Shown here: piece by piece, positions 1-6,400 of the stretch
Layout: each line of letters begins with the position of its first letter
Numbering within the stretch: position 1 is the stretch's first letter
Assembly: GCA_937990665.1 (NCBI GenBank)
Contig: CALKRF010000146.1
Span: 1-8,507, forward strand
Length of the DNA stretch: 8,507 bases
Direction: 5' to 3'
Source: an uncultured Atopobium sp.
Lineage (GTDB): Bacteria; Actinomycetota; Coriobacteriia; Coriobacteriales; Atopobiaceae
The notes under the pieces: model-generated
Seen by the model: only the letters and a program-made list of their open reading frames with translations
The model's database searches: none
What the model was told of the DNA's origin: nothing
Made by a program: the position numbers and the translations under genes

Positions 1-26
1 AAGGGCGGAGTTGCTTCATGATGTTC

Positions 27-40
27 CTTCTCGCGAGAAG
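27..40. repeat. perfect 14-bp palindrome downstream of the DUF1304 gene
   Basis: CTTCTCGCGAGAAG reads the same on both strands and starts 3 bp past the stop codon of the DUF1304 gene. It can form a 5-bp stem with a CGCG loop. No T-run follows on either strand, so it is not a convincing intrinsic terminator. It could be an mRNA 3'-end stabilising hairpin or a protein site. Its half-site GCGAGAAG recurs in the 3645-3676 terminator. Confidence 0.5.
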
Positions 41-43
41 TGC

Positions 44-472
44 TTACAAAAGGCTTGGTGCTTGTATGTGCTCAGTGTCGATGCTCAAAAAGTTACATAA
101 AAAATTGCAGAGAGCCATAAGAGGGAATATTGCCTGCTTGATAGCTGCAGAGCGTTTGTCGGGAGAAGTCACAAAGAGAAGAATTGCAGCAAATTCCATT
201 GAACAAACAGCAAAGACAACAAGCGCTTTACCTAGTGGATTTCTGTTAGCCATCAAGAAGACGCCAACGAATACCTCAATAGCAAGAAAGAGATTATAAA
301 ATCCCTGGTTAAAAGCCATCTTCTCAGTGCTCTCTGCCTCTTCTTTTGTCATGTTAAAGGCCTTGAGCGCACCGTCAGAAGTCCAGGCAAATGACTCAAG
401 ATAAAATATGACCACGTGTAAAACTGCAGCTCCAAGCGCAAAAATTATACCAGCATTACTAAAAGGGCCCAT
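44..472 (-). CDS. DUF1304-family small integral membrane protein
   Basis: This 142-residue protein is predicted to be a four-helix inner-membrane protein. Hydrophobic segments lie at about residues 7-29, 53-75, 80-102 and 109-130. The resemblance to DUF1304 rests on the size, the His19/Glu26 pair in helix 1, the NQGFYN motif at 55-60 that opens helix 2, and the polar turn before helix 4 (KQAIFPL, 112-118). The biochemical role of that family is unknown. The ATG is preceded by an AGGAAAGGA-like ribosome site, which supports this start. It lies 44 bp downstream of the helicase stop on the same strand with no terminator between, so co-transcription with the helicase is likely. That arrangement alone does not reveal a function. 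The C-terminal tail after residue 130 is short and polar. Confidence 0.8.
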   Translation of the reverse strand: MGPFSNAGIIFALGAAVLHVVIFYLESFAWTSDGALKAFNMTKEEAESTEKMAFNQGFYNLFLAIEVFVGVFLMANRNPLGKALVVFAVCSMEFAAILLFVTSPDKRSAAIKQAIFPLMALCNFLCNFLSIDTEHIQAPSLL

Positions 473-516
473 GTTTGATTCCTTTCCTGTATTAGCCGAC
501 TGCGTCTGATTATAGA

Positions 517-1884
517 TTACGTGTGTCGGCCGTATCTGCCGCCAAATCCAAATCCTTTGCCCCTTGACCTTGAGCCCGAGAACATCGAACGCGTTGTCTT
601 GGTGGTAGAGCGGGAATCCTGGAGCATAATGCGCCCCTCATCGTAAGAAAAGCCAGGTAGATCCCATGTAGGAATGAGCGCCTTTGTGAAATATTCAATT
701 TCTCTGAGCGGCGTAACCTCGTCAGGTCCCATGAATGTATAGGCCTGACCTGCGGCTCCAGCGCGGCCTGTTCGGCCAATGCGGTGAACGTAATCCTCGG
801 GGTCAAGTGGTACGTCAAAGTTGATAACGGCGTCAATGCCCTGGATATCAATGCCGCGGCTCATAACGTCGGTTGCAACAAGAACCTGAATAGCGCCGCT
901 GCGGAATCGTTCAAGCGCTCTTGCGCGAGCCTTTTGCGGACGGTCCGCGTGCATAACATCAACCTTGAGACCTGCGGCTTTGAGGTTTTTGTAAATGCTG
1001 TCAACGCGCGACTTTGTCCTGCAGAACACCAAAACGCGCTCTGGCGCAGGATCAAAGGAGTCGATAAGCGCTTTCAAGAGCTGCGGTTTTTGTCCCTGAG
1101 TGACCGAGCATAAATGTTGCTCGATTGTTGCCGCAGTTTGTCCCGTTCTTGCAATCTCGATGCGCTCTGGATCTTTGAGCAGCGCATCTATGGTTGAGGT
1201 AATTGACGCGGGGAGCGTTGCCGAGAAAAGCAACGTTTGGTGCGCCTTGGGCAGCTGCTCCATAATGCGGCGAACGCTTGGCCAAAAGCCCATGTCAAGC
1301 ATGCGGTCTGCCTCGTCAAGCACCAGCACCTGGATGTTTTCTAGGCATGTGTGCTTCTTGTCGAGAAGATCTATCAAGCGGCCAGGTGTTGCCACCAGTA
1401 CATCGCAACCTTTTTGCAGCGCGGTTATCTGGTGCTTGTAGCGAGCGCCACCAGTAACAATGACGGCTTGCTGACCGGTGGATGCGCAAACGCTCTTGGC
1501 AACGGCATCAATTTGGGCAGCTAGCTCTCGCGTCGGTGTGATGATGAGCGCGCGGGGGTAGGCGTTACGTTTGGCGTCGCCTCGCTTGGCGTTGCGCTTG
1601 GCGTCACGCCCGGCGGCCGCGTTGGGTTTAGCGCTCGCGTTGGGCTCCTTGGCGTCGGTCTTCTCGGCCCCACCGGGTTTCTCGACAGCAATGCGCTGCA
1701 GCGTAGGCAACATAAACGCTGCAGTTTTACCCGTTCCCGTTTGCGCTGACGCAACAACGTCCTTGCCCGCCAGGACGGCGGGAATTGCCGCGGTCTGTAC
1801 GGGAGTAGGCGCGTTGAACCCAAGTGTTGCTACGCCTGCCAGAATTTGCTCGTTTAGCCCGAGCTCGGCAAAAGTTATTTCCAT
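517..1884 (-). CDS. DEAD-box ATP-dependent RNA helicase (RhlE/CshA-like)
   Basis: This 455-residue superfamily 2 RNA helicase uses ATP to unwind short RNA duplexes or remodel RNA-protein complexes in the cytoplasm, typically in ribosome assembly, mRNA turnover or cold response. All core motifs are visible: the Q motif (F4, then GFNAPTPVQ at 22-30), motif I AQTGTGKT (47-54), Ia PTRELA (117-122), GG (145-146), Ib TPGR (166-169), II DEAD (190-193), III SAT (221-223), IV VFCRT (286-290), V ATDVMSRGID (337-346) and VI HRIGRTGRAG (367-376). The short C-terminal tail ends in Gly/Arg/Phe residues (about 437-452), a possible RNA-binding tail. About 43 residues of Lys/Ala/Asn-rich low-complexity sequence (67-109) are inserted between motifs I and Ia. 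I prefer the ATG at 1884 over an in-frame TTG at 1908. A TATACT hexamer ends 7 nt before this ATG and neither start has a ribosome site, which suggests a leaderless mRNA. I cannot choose between the rhlE, cshA and deaD names. Confidence 0.95.
   Translation of the reverse strand: MEITFAELGLNEQILAGVATLGFNAPTPVQTAAIPAVLAGKDVVASAQTGTGKTAAFMLPTLQRIAVEKPGGAEKTDAKEPNASAKPNAAAGRDAKRNAKRGDAKRNAYPRALIITPTRELAAQIDAVAKSVCASTGQQAVIVTGGARYKHQITALQKGCDVLVATPGRLIDLLDKKHTCLENIQVLVLDEADRMLDMGFWPSVRRIMEQLPKAHQTLLFSATLPASITSTIDALLKDPERIEIARTGQTAATIEQHLCSVTQGQKPQLLKALIDSFDPAPERVLVFCRTKSRVDSIYKNLKAAGLKVDVMHADRPQKARARALERFRSGAIQVLVATDVMSRGIDIQGIDAVINFDVPLDPEDYVHRIGRTGRAGAAGQAYTFMGPDEVTPLREIEYFTKALIPTWDLPGFSYDEGRIMLQDSRSTTKTTRSMFSGSRSRGKGFGFGGRYGRHT
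1559..1612 (-). repeat. imperfect short tandem repeat inside the helicase gene
   Basis: Degenerate units built on TTGGCGT (plus-strand reading) recur every 12-15 bp. They encode the Asp/Gly-Ala-Lys-Arg-Asn-Ala-like repeats of the helicase insertion (about residues 92-108). The reading frame is kept throughout. This looks like repeat expansion in a surface loop between helicase motifs I and Ia. Confidence 0.65.
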
Positions 1885-1890
1885 ACAAAC

Positions 1891-1900
1891 AAGTATACTT
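1891..1900. promoter_or_regulatory. shared palindromic -10 box for the helicase and metA
   Basis: AAGTATACTT is a perfect palindrome containing TATACT (5 of 6 matches to TATAAT) on each strand. On the minus strand TATACT (1892-1897) is followed by 7 nt and then the helicase ATG, so transcription would begin at or next to the start codon. On the plus strand TATACT (1894-1899) places the metA start site near 1906, leaving a roughly 25-nt leader with an AAAGGAAG ribosome site (1918-1925). No good -35 is visible on either side. Overlapping -10 elements would force the two polymerases to compete. Promoter use is inferred. Confidence 0.55.
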
Positions 1901-1930
1901 ATGTGCAACGATTAGCTAAAGGAAGTTACC

Positions 1931-2914
1931 ATGCCTATTAATATTCCAGATGGTTTACCAGCTAAGAAGACACTGCAAGAGGAGCGTATTTTTGCGCTTG
2001 AGGAAGAAGTTGCAGAACACCAGGAGATTCGCCCGCTGCGCCTGGCAATTTTGAATTTAATGCCTAAGAAAATTCAGACTGAAACGCAGATTCTCCGTCT
2101 GATTTCAAAGTCTCCTATTCAGGTTACGTGTGACTTCATGCGTATTTCTTCGCATGAATCTAAAAACACTGCCGCCGACCACCTGGTTACGTTCTATTCA
2201 ACTTTTGATGACTTTAAAGATAAAAATTATGACGGTCTGATTGTTACCGGCGCTCCTATTGAGGACCTTAAATACGAGGACGTTGATTACTGGGATGAGT
2301 TTTGTCGCATTGTTAACTGGTCTCAGGAACACGTCTTTTCTACCATGTACCTGTGCTGGGGCGCACTAGCTGGTCTCTATTACCTGCACGATATTCCTAA
2401 GAAGATGCTTGGTGCTAAGCTTTTTGGTATTTTCCCGCAGCGTTTATGCGATGAGTATTGCTTCCTCACCAATGGATTTGACGAGGTACATTACATGCCA
2501 CACTCTCGTCATGCTGCGATTGAGACATCAGCTCTGGTAGATCACCCCGAGCTTGCGGTGCTTTCTGAGGGCTTTACCAGTGGTCCTGCACTTCTCGCCA
2601 CAAGAGACTTTCACGAGATTTTTGTAACCGGTCATTTTGAATATGATCGCGATACGCTTGCAGAGGAGTATTGGCGCGACTTCCATAAGGGTCTGCCTAT
2701 TCGTCTGCCGGAGAATTACTTCCCTGATAACGATCCAGAAAAGCAGCCGCTGTTTACCTGGCGCGCCCATGCAAACCTGCTGTATCGCAATTGGATTAAC
2801 TGGGTGTACCAGATGACACCGTACAACACAGACGAGATACCTGCGGCTATTGCAGATCTTCGTCAACGTGTTTCCGAGGCTGATCCTGACGCAAGGATGA
2901 CCGGTAGGTTCTAA
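1931..2914 (+). CDS. metA: homoserine O-acetyltransferase, MetA family
   Basis: This enzyme acylates the hydroxyl of L-homoserine, the first committed step of methionine synthesis from the aspartate pathway, in the cytoplasm. The 327 residues match the family's full length. The glutamine-amidotransferase-like fold carries the nucleophile Cys142 (CWGA) and the His235/Glu237 pair (TGHFEYD), at the same numbering as E. coli MetA. Lys47, linked to acyl-CoA binding, is also kept. Residue 111, in TGAPIED, is Glu. In this family Glu111 favours acetyl-CoA and Gly111 favours succinyl-CoA, so the usual automatic label 'homoserine O-succinyltransferase' is probably wrong here. The ATG has an AAAGGAAG ribosome site 5 nt upstream. 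The gene diverges from the helicase. No SAM riboswitch fits in the 46-bp gap, and I see no clear intrinsic terminator after the stop. Family assignment is certain; donor specificity is inferred from one residue. Confidence 0.96.
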   Translation: MPINIPDGLPAKKTLQEERIFALEEEVAEHQEIRPLRLAILNLMPKKIQTETQILRLISKSPIQVTCDFMRISSHESKNTAADHLVTFYSTFDDFKDKNYDGLIVTGAPIEDLKYEDVDYWDEFCRIVNWSQEHVFSTMYLCWGALAGLYYLHDIPKKMLGAKLFGIFPQRLCDEYCFLTNGFDEVHYMPHSRHAAIETSALVDHPELAVLSEGFTSGPALLATRDFHEIFVTGHFEYDRDTLAEEYWRDFHKGLPIRLPENYFPDNDPEKQPLFTWRAHANLLYRNWINWVYQMTPYNTDEIPAAIADLRQRVSEADPDARMTGRF

Positions 2915-2958
2915 GCAGGCATTTGCACGGTGACCGAATTGCCAGCGCTTGTAACTGG

Positions 2959-2986
2959 TTGGACGCCATCAATACCATAAAATAAT
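2959..2986 (+). promoter_or_regulatory. putative promoter of the yfcE-like gene
   Basis: TTGGAC (2959-2964, 5 of 6 to consensus) is followed by a 16-bp spacer and AATAAT (2981-2986, 5 of 6). The predicted start site is near 2993, giving a roughly 50-nt leader. Its position between metA and the phosphodiesterase gene suggests the latter is transcribed independently. Confidence 0.6.
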
Positions 2987-2992
2987 TGATTG

Positions 2993-3027
2993 ATACACGC
3001 GTATGAAGCTACGTGTAGAAACACGTA
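2993..3027 (+). promoter_or_regulatory. alternative hairpins in the yfcE-like leader
   Basis: TACGTGT (3010-3016) and ACACGTA (3021-3027) form a perfect 7-bp stem with an AGAA tetraloop, ending 3 nt before the AGAGG ribosome site (3031-3035). TACACG (2993-2998) can instead pair with CGTGTA (3012-3017). The two pairings exclude each other. The structures are visible in the sequence; any regulatory role is inference. Confidence 0.45.
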
Positions 3028-3043
3028 TAGAGAGGATACGTTG

Positions 3044-3604
3044 ATGAAGGTTGTCATTGCTTCAGATATTCACGGCGCTGCCGACTATTGCGAGAAGCTC
3101 ATGCAGGTCATAGAGGAGGAGCAGCCAAAGTACGTTTTGCTTCTGGGAGATCTGCTCTATCACGGCCCTCGCAACGATCTTCCTGCAGACTACGCACCAA
3201 AGCGCGTTATTGAGATGTTGAACAGCATTTCCGATAAGGTCATTGCGGTCCGCGGAAATTGCGAGGCAGAGGTTGACCAGATGGTTCTGGACTTCCCTTG
3301 CATGGCTGATTACAACATCTTGTTTGATAAGGACCCAAAGACAGGCAAGCAGTTCACTATCTTCTTTACCCACGGCCACGTTTTTGGCCCTGGTGTTCAC
3401 AACAGCGTCGATAAATGGCCTCAGATGCCAAGCCTTGATGCATTTGTTTACGGTCACACACACAGAAAGTATAACGAGAAGGGCCATGACCACCCAGAGG
3501 TCACCGTATTTAACCCAGGTTCCGTGGGCATTCCAAAGGACGGTACTCACAGCTGCGGAATCTATGAGGATGGCGAGTTTAGGCACGTAATCCTTGGCGA
3601 GTAA
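3044..3604 (+). CDS. yfcE: YfcE/MJ0936-type metallophosphodiesterase
   Basis: This 186-residue single-domain calcineurin-like phosphoesterase is close in size to E. coli YfcE. It is predicted to hydrolyse phosphodiesters with a bound dinuclear metal centre in the cytoplasm; the natural substrate is not known. The metal-binding motifs run in order: SDIHG (Asp8, His10), GDLLYHGP (Asp36), RGNCE (Asn72), THGH (His110) and YGHTHR (His138, His140). NPGSVGIP (157-164) also matches the family. I place the start at the ATG at 3044, directly before the first beta strand, with an AGAGG ribosome site 8 nt upstream. An in-frame TTG at 2990 would add 18 residues unrelated to the family and overlap the predicted promoter. 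It has its own promoter and leader hairpins and converges with the zinc-ribbon gene. Confidence 0.93.
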   Translation: MKVVIASDIHGAADYCEKLMQVIEEEQPKYVLLLGDLLYHGPRNDLPADYAPKRVIEMLNSISDKVIAVRGNCEAEVDQMVLDFPCMADYNILFDKDPKTGKQFTIFFTHGHVFGPGVHNSVDKWPQMPSLDAFVYGHTHRKYNEKGHDHPEVTVFNPGSVGIPKDGTHSCGIYEDGEFRHVILGE

Positions 3605-3644
3605 GTATCGTCTATCGTTAAAAAGCCGCGCATCTTACGAAAAA

Positions 3645-3676
3645 ATGGCGAGAAGATCGATCGGTCTTCTCGCCAT
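3645..3676. terminator. bidirectional intrinsic terminator between convergent genes
   Basis: ATGGCGAGAAGA (3645-3656) and TCTTCTCGCCAT (3665-3676) form a perfect 12-bp stem with an 8-nt loop. Reading the minus strand, the stem runs into a T6 tract, giving a textbook terminator 38 nt past the zinc-ribbon stop. On the plus strand the tail is ATTTGTGT, which is weaker but usable for the yfcE-like transcript. Confidence 0.9.
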
Positions 3677-3714
3677 ATTTGTGTCTTGTGACGTGCGGTT
3701 TCTTCTAGTCAGCG

Positions 3715-5232
3715 TTACTTCCTAGAAAGTGTGTCAGTATTCCAAGTACTGCTCTGAGAGCTGATGGTTACGGTTCTTCCACCGTTGGTGGAAGAGAGGG
3801 TGAATGGCTCGCTCCTCTGGCTTACCTGGCCGTTGAAATTAAGCTCAAGCTTTGACTCGTCACCGGTCCAGGTACCGCGAACCTCAGGCTGACCGCCAAT
3901 GCGCCAGATGACCGTGCCGTCCTTCTGGATGACAACCTCCATGGACTTACCGTCAGTGCCGGTTCCGCTGTAAGTGCCAACCCACTTTTGAGCTTTCTTG
4001 CGGTCTTCCTCGGATTTCTTGTCTTTATCCTTCTGCTCTTGCTCTTTTTTGGTCTTCTCGGCCACGCCAGATTTAAGAGTTTCACCCTTCTTTATCTGGT
4101 CAGATACGCGAGAGTGGTATGAATCATAGGTTGAATTGTTGCCAGTATCGTCGCCCCAGATTACTTTTTCGTGTTCAATATCTCCGAGAAGAGCTTGCAG
4201 CTCAACAAGCTTATTTGCTACAGATTTTTGGTCCATAGTATTTGCGGTATCTGTGTCGTTGAAGCTGTTTGCGGTTAGTCTGCGCTTGTAGTCGGCCTCA
4301 AACCAGTCGCGAATGCTCTTCTGTCGATCAGAGATTGAGCTATTCAGAACGTTGATTCCTGTATCATCACTGCCATTAGGCATACGGAACTGTCCATTCT
4401 TCTGATCAGTCTGAATCTGTTCTTCAATTTCATTGAGTTTCTCGTACTGGTTAAGAAGTTCAACACGACTGCTGTCACTGCGAGGATCAACGCCAACGCT
4501 CTCAATCTGCTCCTGATAGGTTGCAATGCGCTGCTGGACGGCGCTGCGCTTGGCTGCGTCGTCTTGGTGGGACTGAATGACCCAAGCAATGGCCAGTACA
4601 CCCACAACCAGAACAGCCGCAAGCAGGCCAAATGCCACTTTGCGGAGTGTGTCCGAGCCGTCCTTGGTTTGCTTGCGCTCAACGGAACTAGGTCCGCTTG
4701 AAACAACGGTGAACTGCGAAGGGTCAAAGTGCGAAATAGCAGTTGAATCAACGTCGTCAGAGGTGAAGACGTCGATGCGATCTGGGTCATTAATGAAAGT
4801 TGTAGGCTCCTCGGCAGAAACGTTGGAGTTTGCGATTACGATAGGGTCTGCGTCAGCATCTGCAACGGAGTCCGAGTCAGCAACAACGGTAGGCGCCTCA
4901 TCTGGGGCGATGTAGGAGTCATCTGCCGATACCTCTAGGAGTGAGGTTTCTGCAGCAGTTGTGTCTTTGTCATCGACTGGATACTCTGCCAGGACAGTTG
5001 CATCTGGATCAGTTACGGTTTCAGCTGGCTCATCAGCTTCTGCTGGTGCGATGACCTCGGTGGCTGTGGTGGAGTTGTCGGGTGCGGTTTCTGGTGCGGG
5101 TTCTGTGGACTCGGCGAGCGCATCGGGTTTCTCGACGTCTGCGGTGTCCGCGACGTCAGAAAGCATCTGTCCGCAGTTGGAACAGAACTTTGCGTGCTTG
5201 CTAATTTCAGCTCCGCAGTTGGGGCAATTCAT
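3715..5232 (-). CDS. zinc-ribbon, single-pass membrane protein of unknown function
   Basis: The 505-residue protein has four recognisable parts. First is an N-terminal zinc ribbon with CPNC (Cys3, Cys6) and CSNC (Cys17, Cys20). Second is a long acidic, Ala/Asp/Glu/Thr-rich disordered stretch (about 25-165). Third is one hydrophobic membrane segment (about 199-219, flanked by Arg197/Lys198). Fourth is an outside part: helical charged sequence (about 224-400), a Lys/Glu-rich linker (393-416), and a beta-rich domain of about 90 residues starting WVGTYSGTG (417-425). That last domain resembles small lipocalin-like ligand domains only in pattern; I cannot name it. The arrangement predicts a cytoplasmic zinc ribbon and an extracellular sensor or binding domain, similar in plan to other Gram-positive zinc-ribbon membrane proteins such as TcaA, although I see no clear TcaA homology. 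AAGGAG (5240-5245) lies 7 nt before the ATG. The gene appears monocistronic. Confidence 0.88.
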   Translation of the reverse strand: MNCPNCGAEISKHAKFCSNCGQMLSDVADTADVEKPDALAESTEPAPETAPDNSTTATEVIAPAEADEPAETVTDPDATVLAEYPVDDKDTTAAETSLLEVSADDSYIAPDEAPTVVADSDSVADADADPIVIANSNVSAEEPTTFINDPDRIDVFTSDDVDSTAISHFDPSQFTVVSSGPSSVERKQTKDGSDTLRKVAFGLLAAVLVVGVLAIAWVIQSHQDDAAKRSAVQQRIATYQEQIESVGVDPRSDSSRVELLNQYEKLNEIEEQIQTDQKNGQFRMPNGSDDTGINVLNSSISDRQKSIRDWFEADYKRRLTANSFNDTDTANTMDQKSVANKLVELQALLGDIEHEKVIWGDDTGNNSTYDSYHSRVSDQIKKGETLKSGVAEKTKKEQEQKDKDKKSEEDRKKAQKWVGTYSGTGTDGKSMEVVIQKDGTVIWRIGGQPEVRGTWTGDESKLELNFNGQVSQRSEPFTLSSTNGGRTVTISSQSSTWNTDTLSRK

Positions 5233-5290
5233 AGAGTCGCTCCTTAAATCGCCAGTTAGACTCAGTGGCTTTTAATTACACTGGGTTACT

Positions 5291-5318
5291 ATTGTAGCGT
5301 TAACAGGAGAAACGCCAA
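5291..5318 (-). promoter_or_regulatory. putative promoter of the zinc-ribbon gene
   Basis: On the minus strand TTGGCG (5318-5313, 4 of 6) is followed by a 16-bp spacer and TACAAT (5296-5291, 5 of 6). Transcription would start near 5284, giving a leader of about 50 nt with AAGGAG before the ATG. Confidence 0.6.
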
Positions 5319-5357
5319 AATGTTTTTAGTTTTGAGGGCGGCTACGCGCGTTTAGTG

Positions 5358-5385
5358 ACACGCGATGTAGATCCGCTTCGCGTGT
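5358..5385 (-). other. inverted repeat downstream of asnA, possible weak terminator
   Basis: ACACGCGA (5358-5365) and TCGCGTGT (5378-5385) can form an 8-bp stem with a 12-nt loop, 13 bp past the asnA stop codon. There is no T-run on the minus strand, so intrinsic termination is doubtful. It may act as an RNA 3'-end structure or as a protein site upstream of the zinc-ribbon promoter. Confidence 0.4.
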
Positions 5386-5398
5386 TCAGGCCTGCTGC

Positions 5399-6400
5399 TT
5401 AGAGCAGAGAAACGCCTGCTTCTGCACAGCGGTCTTCGGTCTGCTTGTCCCAGATAGATGCCTGCACCTCTCCGACGTGCGCTTTTTCTAGCAGCAGCAT
5501 GCAAAGACGGCTTTGGCCAATGCCGCCGCCAATGGTAAAGGGCAGCTCGCCGTCAATGAGCATCTTGTGGAACGGCAGCTCAAGGCGGTCTTCACATCTA
5601 GCGATTGCTAGCTGTGACTTAAGCGCCTCAGCGTCAACACGAATGCCCATGCTGCTAATCTCAATCGCAGAGTCCAAGGTCTCATCCCAGAACAGCAGGT
5701 CACCGTTGAGCGCCCAGTCGTCGTAGTCGGGAGACCTGAAGTCGTGAGGCTGTCCGGAGTTTAGAGCGCCGCCAATACCCACGATAAAGGTGGTTGGATG
5801 CTCGCGAACAAACAGATTTTCTCGCTGCTTGGGCGTTTGAGTGGGGTAGAGATCCTCCAGCTCCTGCGAGGTTACGAAGGTAACTTCGCGGCTGAGCTGC
5901 GTGTTGAGCTGCGGATAGTGCCACTTGAGCTCGTCGAGTGTGCCACAGATTGCCTCAACAATGCGACAAACGGCGTCTTCCAGCGTATCGGTATTGCGCT
6001 CGTCCTGCGTGATGATGCGTTCCCAGTCCCACTGGTCCACGTAAATGGAGTGCAGGTTATCGGGCTGTTCGTCGCGACGGATAGCGTTCATATCGCAGAC
6101 CAGACCGCGACCAACGGCAAAGTTGTAGCGCCAGAGTGCATAGCGCTTCCACTTTGCGAGCGACTGAACTACCTCGGCGTTCTTGCCTACGTTTGGCAGG
6201 TCAAAAGCAACCGGATGCTCAACGCCATTGAGGTTGTCATTCATGCCGGTAAGCGGGTCAACAATCAGCGGAGCAGTGACGCGCGACAGCTTCAGCGCAG
6301 CGCACAGCTTGGTCAGAAATACGTTCTTGACCTGCTCAATTGCTTTCTGAGTATCGTAAAGCGAAAGGCTTGAACGGTAGCCCTCTGGAATCTTGGTCAT
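5399..6400 (-). CDS. asnA: aspartate-ammonia ligase (asparagine synthetase A)
   Basis: AsnA makes L-asparagine from L-aspartate, ammonia and ATP (giving AMP and PPi) in the cytoplasm, and its fold is related to class II aminoacyl-tRNA synthetases. The 333 residues match the roughly 330 usual for the family. Family signatures include SLAKWKRYALW (80-90), HSIYVDQWDWERI (117-129), VGIGGALN (207-214), PDYDDW (224-229), LNGDLLFW (231-238), ISSMGIRVDA (248-257) and the motif-3-like GGGIGQSRLCMLLLE (291-305) with Arg298. The C-terminus ends SLL, as in E. coli AsnA. The start at 6400 has AAGGAGA (6411-6405) just upstream and begins at the conserved N-terminal region. An upstream in-frame codon at 6460 would add 20 non-homologous residues and ignore that ribosome site. 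It diverges from the lipoprotein gene. I find no T-box or AsnC-like evidence upstream. Confidence 0.96.
   Translation of the reverse strand: MTKIPEGYRSSLSLYDTQKAIEQVKNVFLTKLCAALKLSRVTAPLIVDPLTGMNDNLNGVEHPVAFDLPNVGKNAEVVQSLAKWKRYALWRYNFAVGRGLVCDMNAIRRDEQPDNLHSIYVDQWDWERIITQDERNTDTLEDAVCRIVEAICGTLDELKWHYPQLNTQLSREVTFVTSQELEDLYPTQTPKQRENLFVREHPTTFIVGIGGALNSGQPHDFRSPDYDDWALNGDLLFWDETLDSAIEISSMGIRVDAEALKSQLAIARCEDRLELPFHKMLIDGELPFTIGGGIGQSRLCMLLLEKAHVGEVQASIWDKQTEDRCAEAGVSLL

Noticed and set aside
1885..1908. TTG start at 1908 for the helicase (8 extra residues)
   Set aside because: No ribosome site precedes it, the added residues are not part of the Q-motif region, and the ATG at 1884 has a well-spaced -10 for a leaderless transcript.
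1885..1930. SAM riboswitch or other methionine-responsive leader before metA
   Set aside because: The gap is only 46 bp and contains a promoter and ribosome site, with no room for an aptamer.
2990..3043. TTG start at 2990 for the YfcE-like protein
   Set aside because: It overlaps the predicted promoter and leader hairpins; the family begins at MKVVIASDIHG, which has AGAGG upstream at the right distance.
3062..3586. 174-codon minus-strand ORF opposite the YfcE-like gene
   Set aside because: It is a complete antisense shadow of a gene with all catalytic motifs; it has no recognisable motif and no ribosome site.
5798..6373. 191-codon plus-strand ORF opposite asnA
   Set aside because: Antisense shadow of a well-conserved enzyme gene, with no domain or upstream signals of its own.
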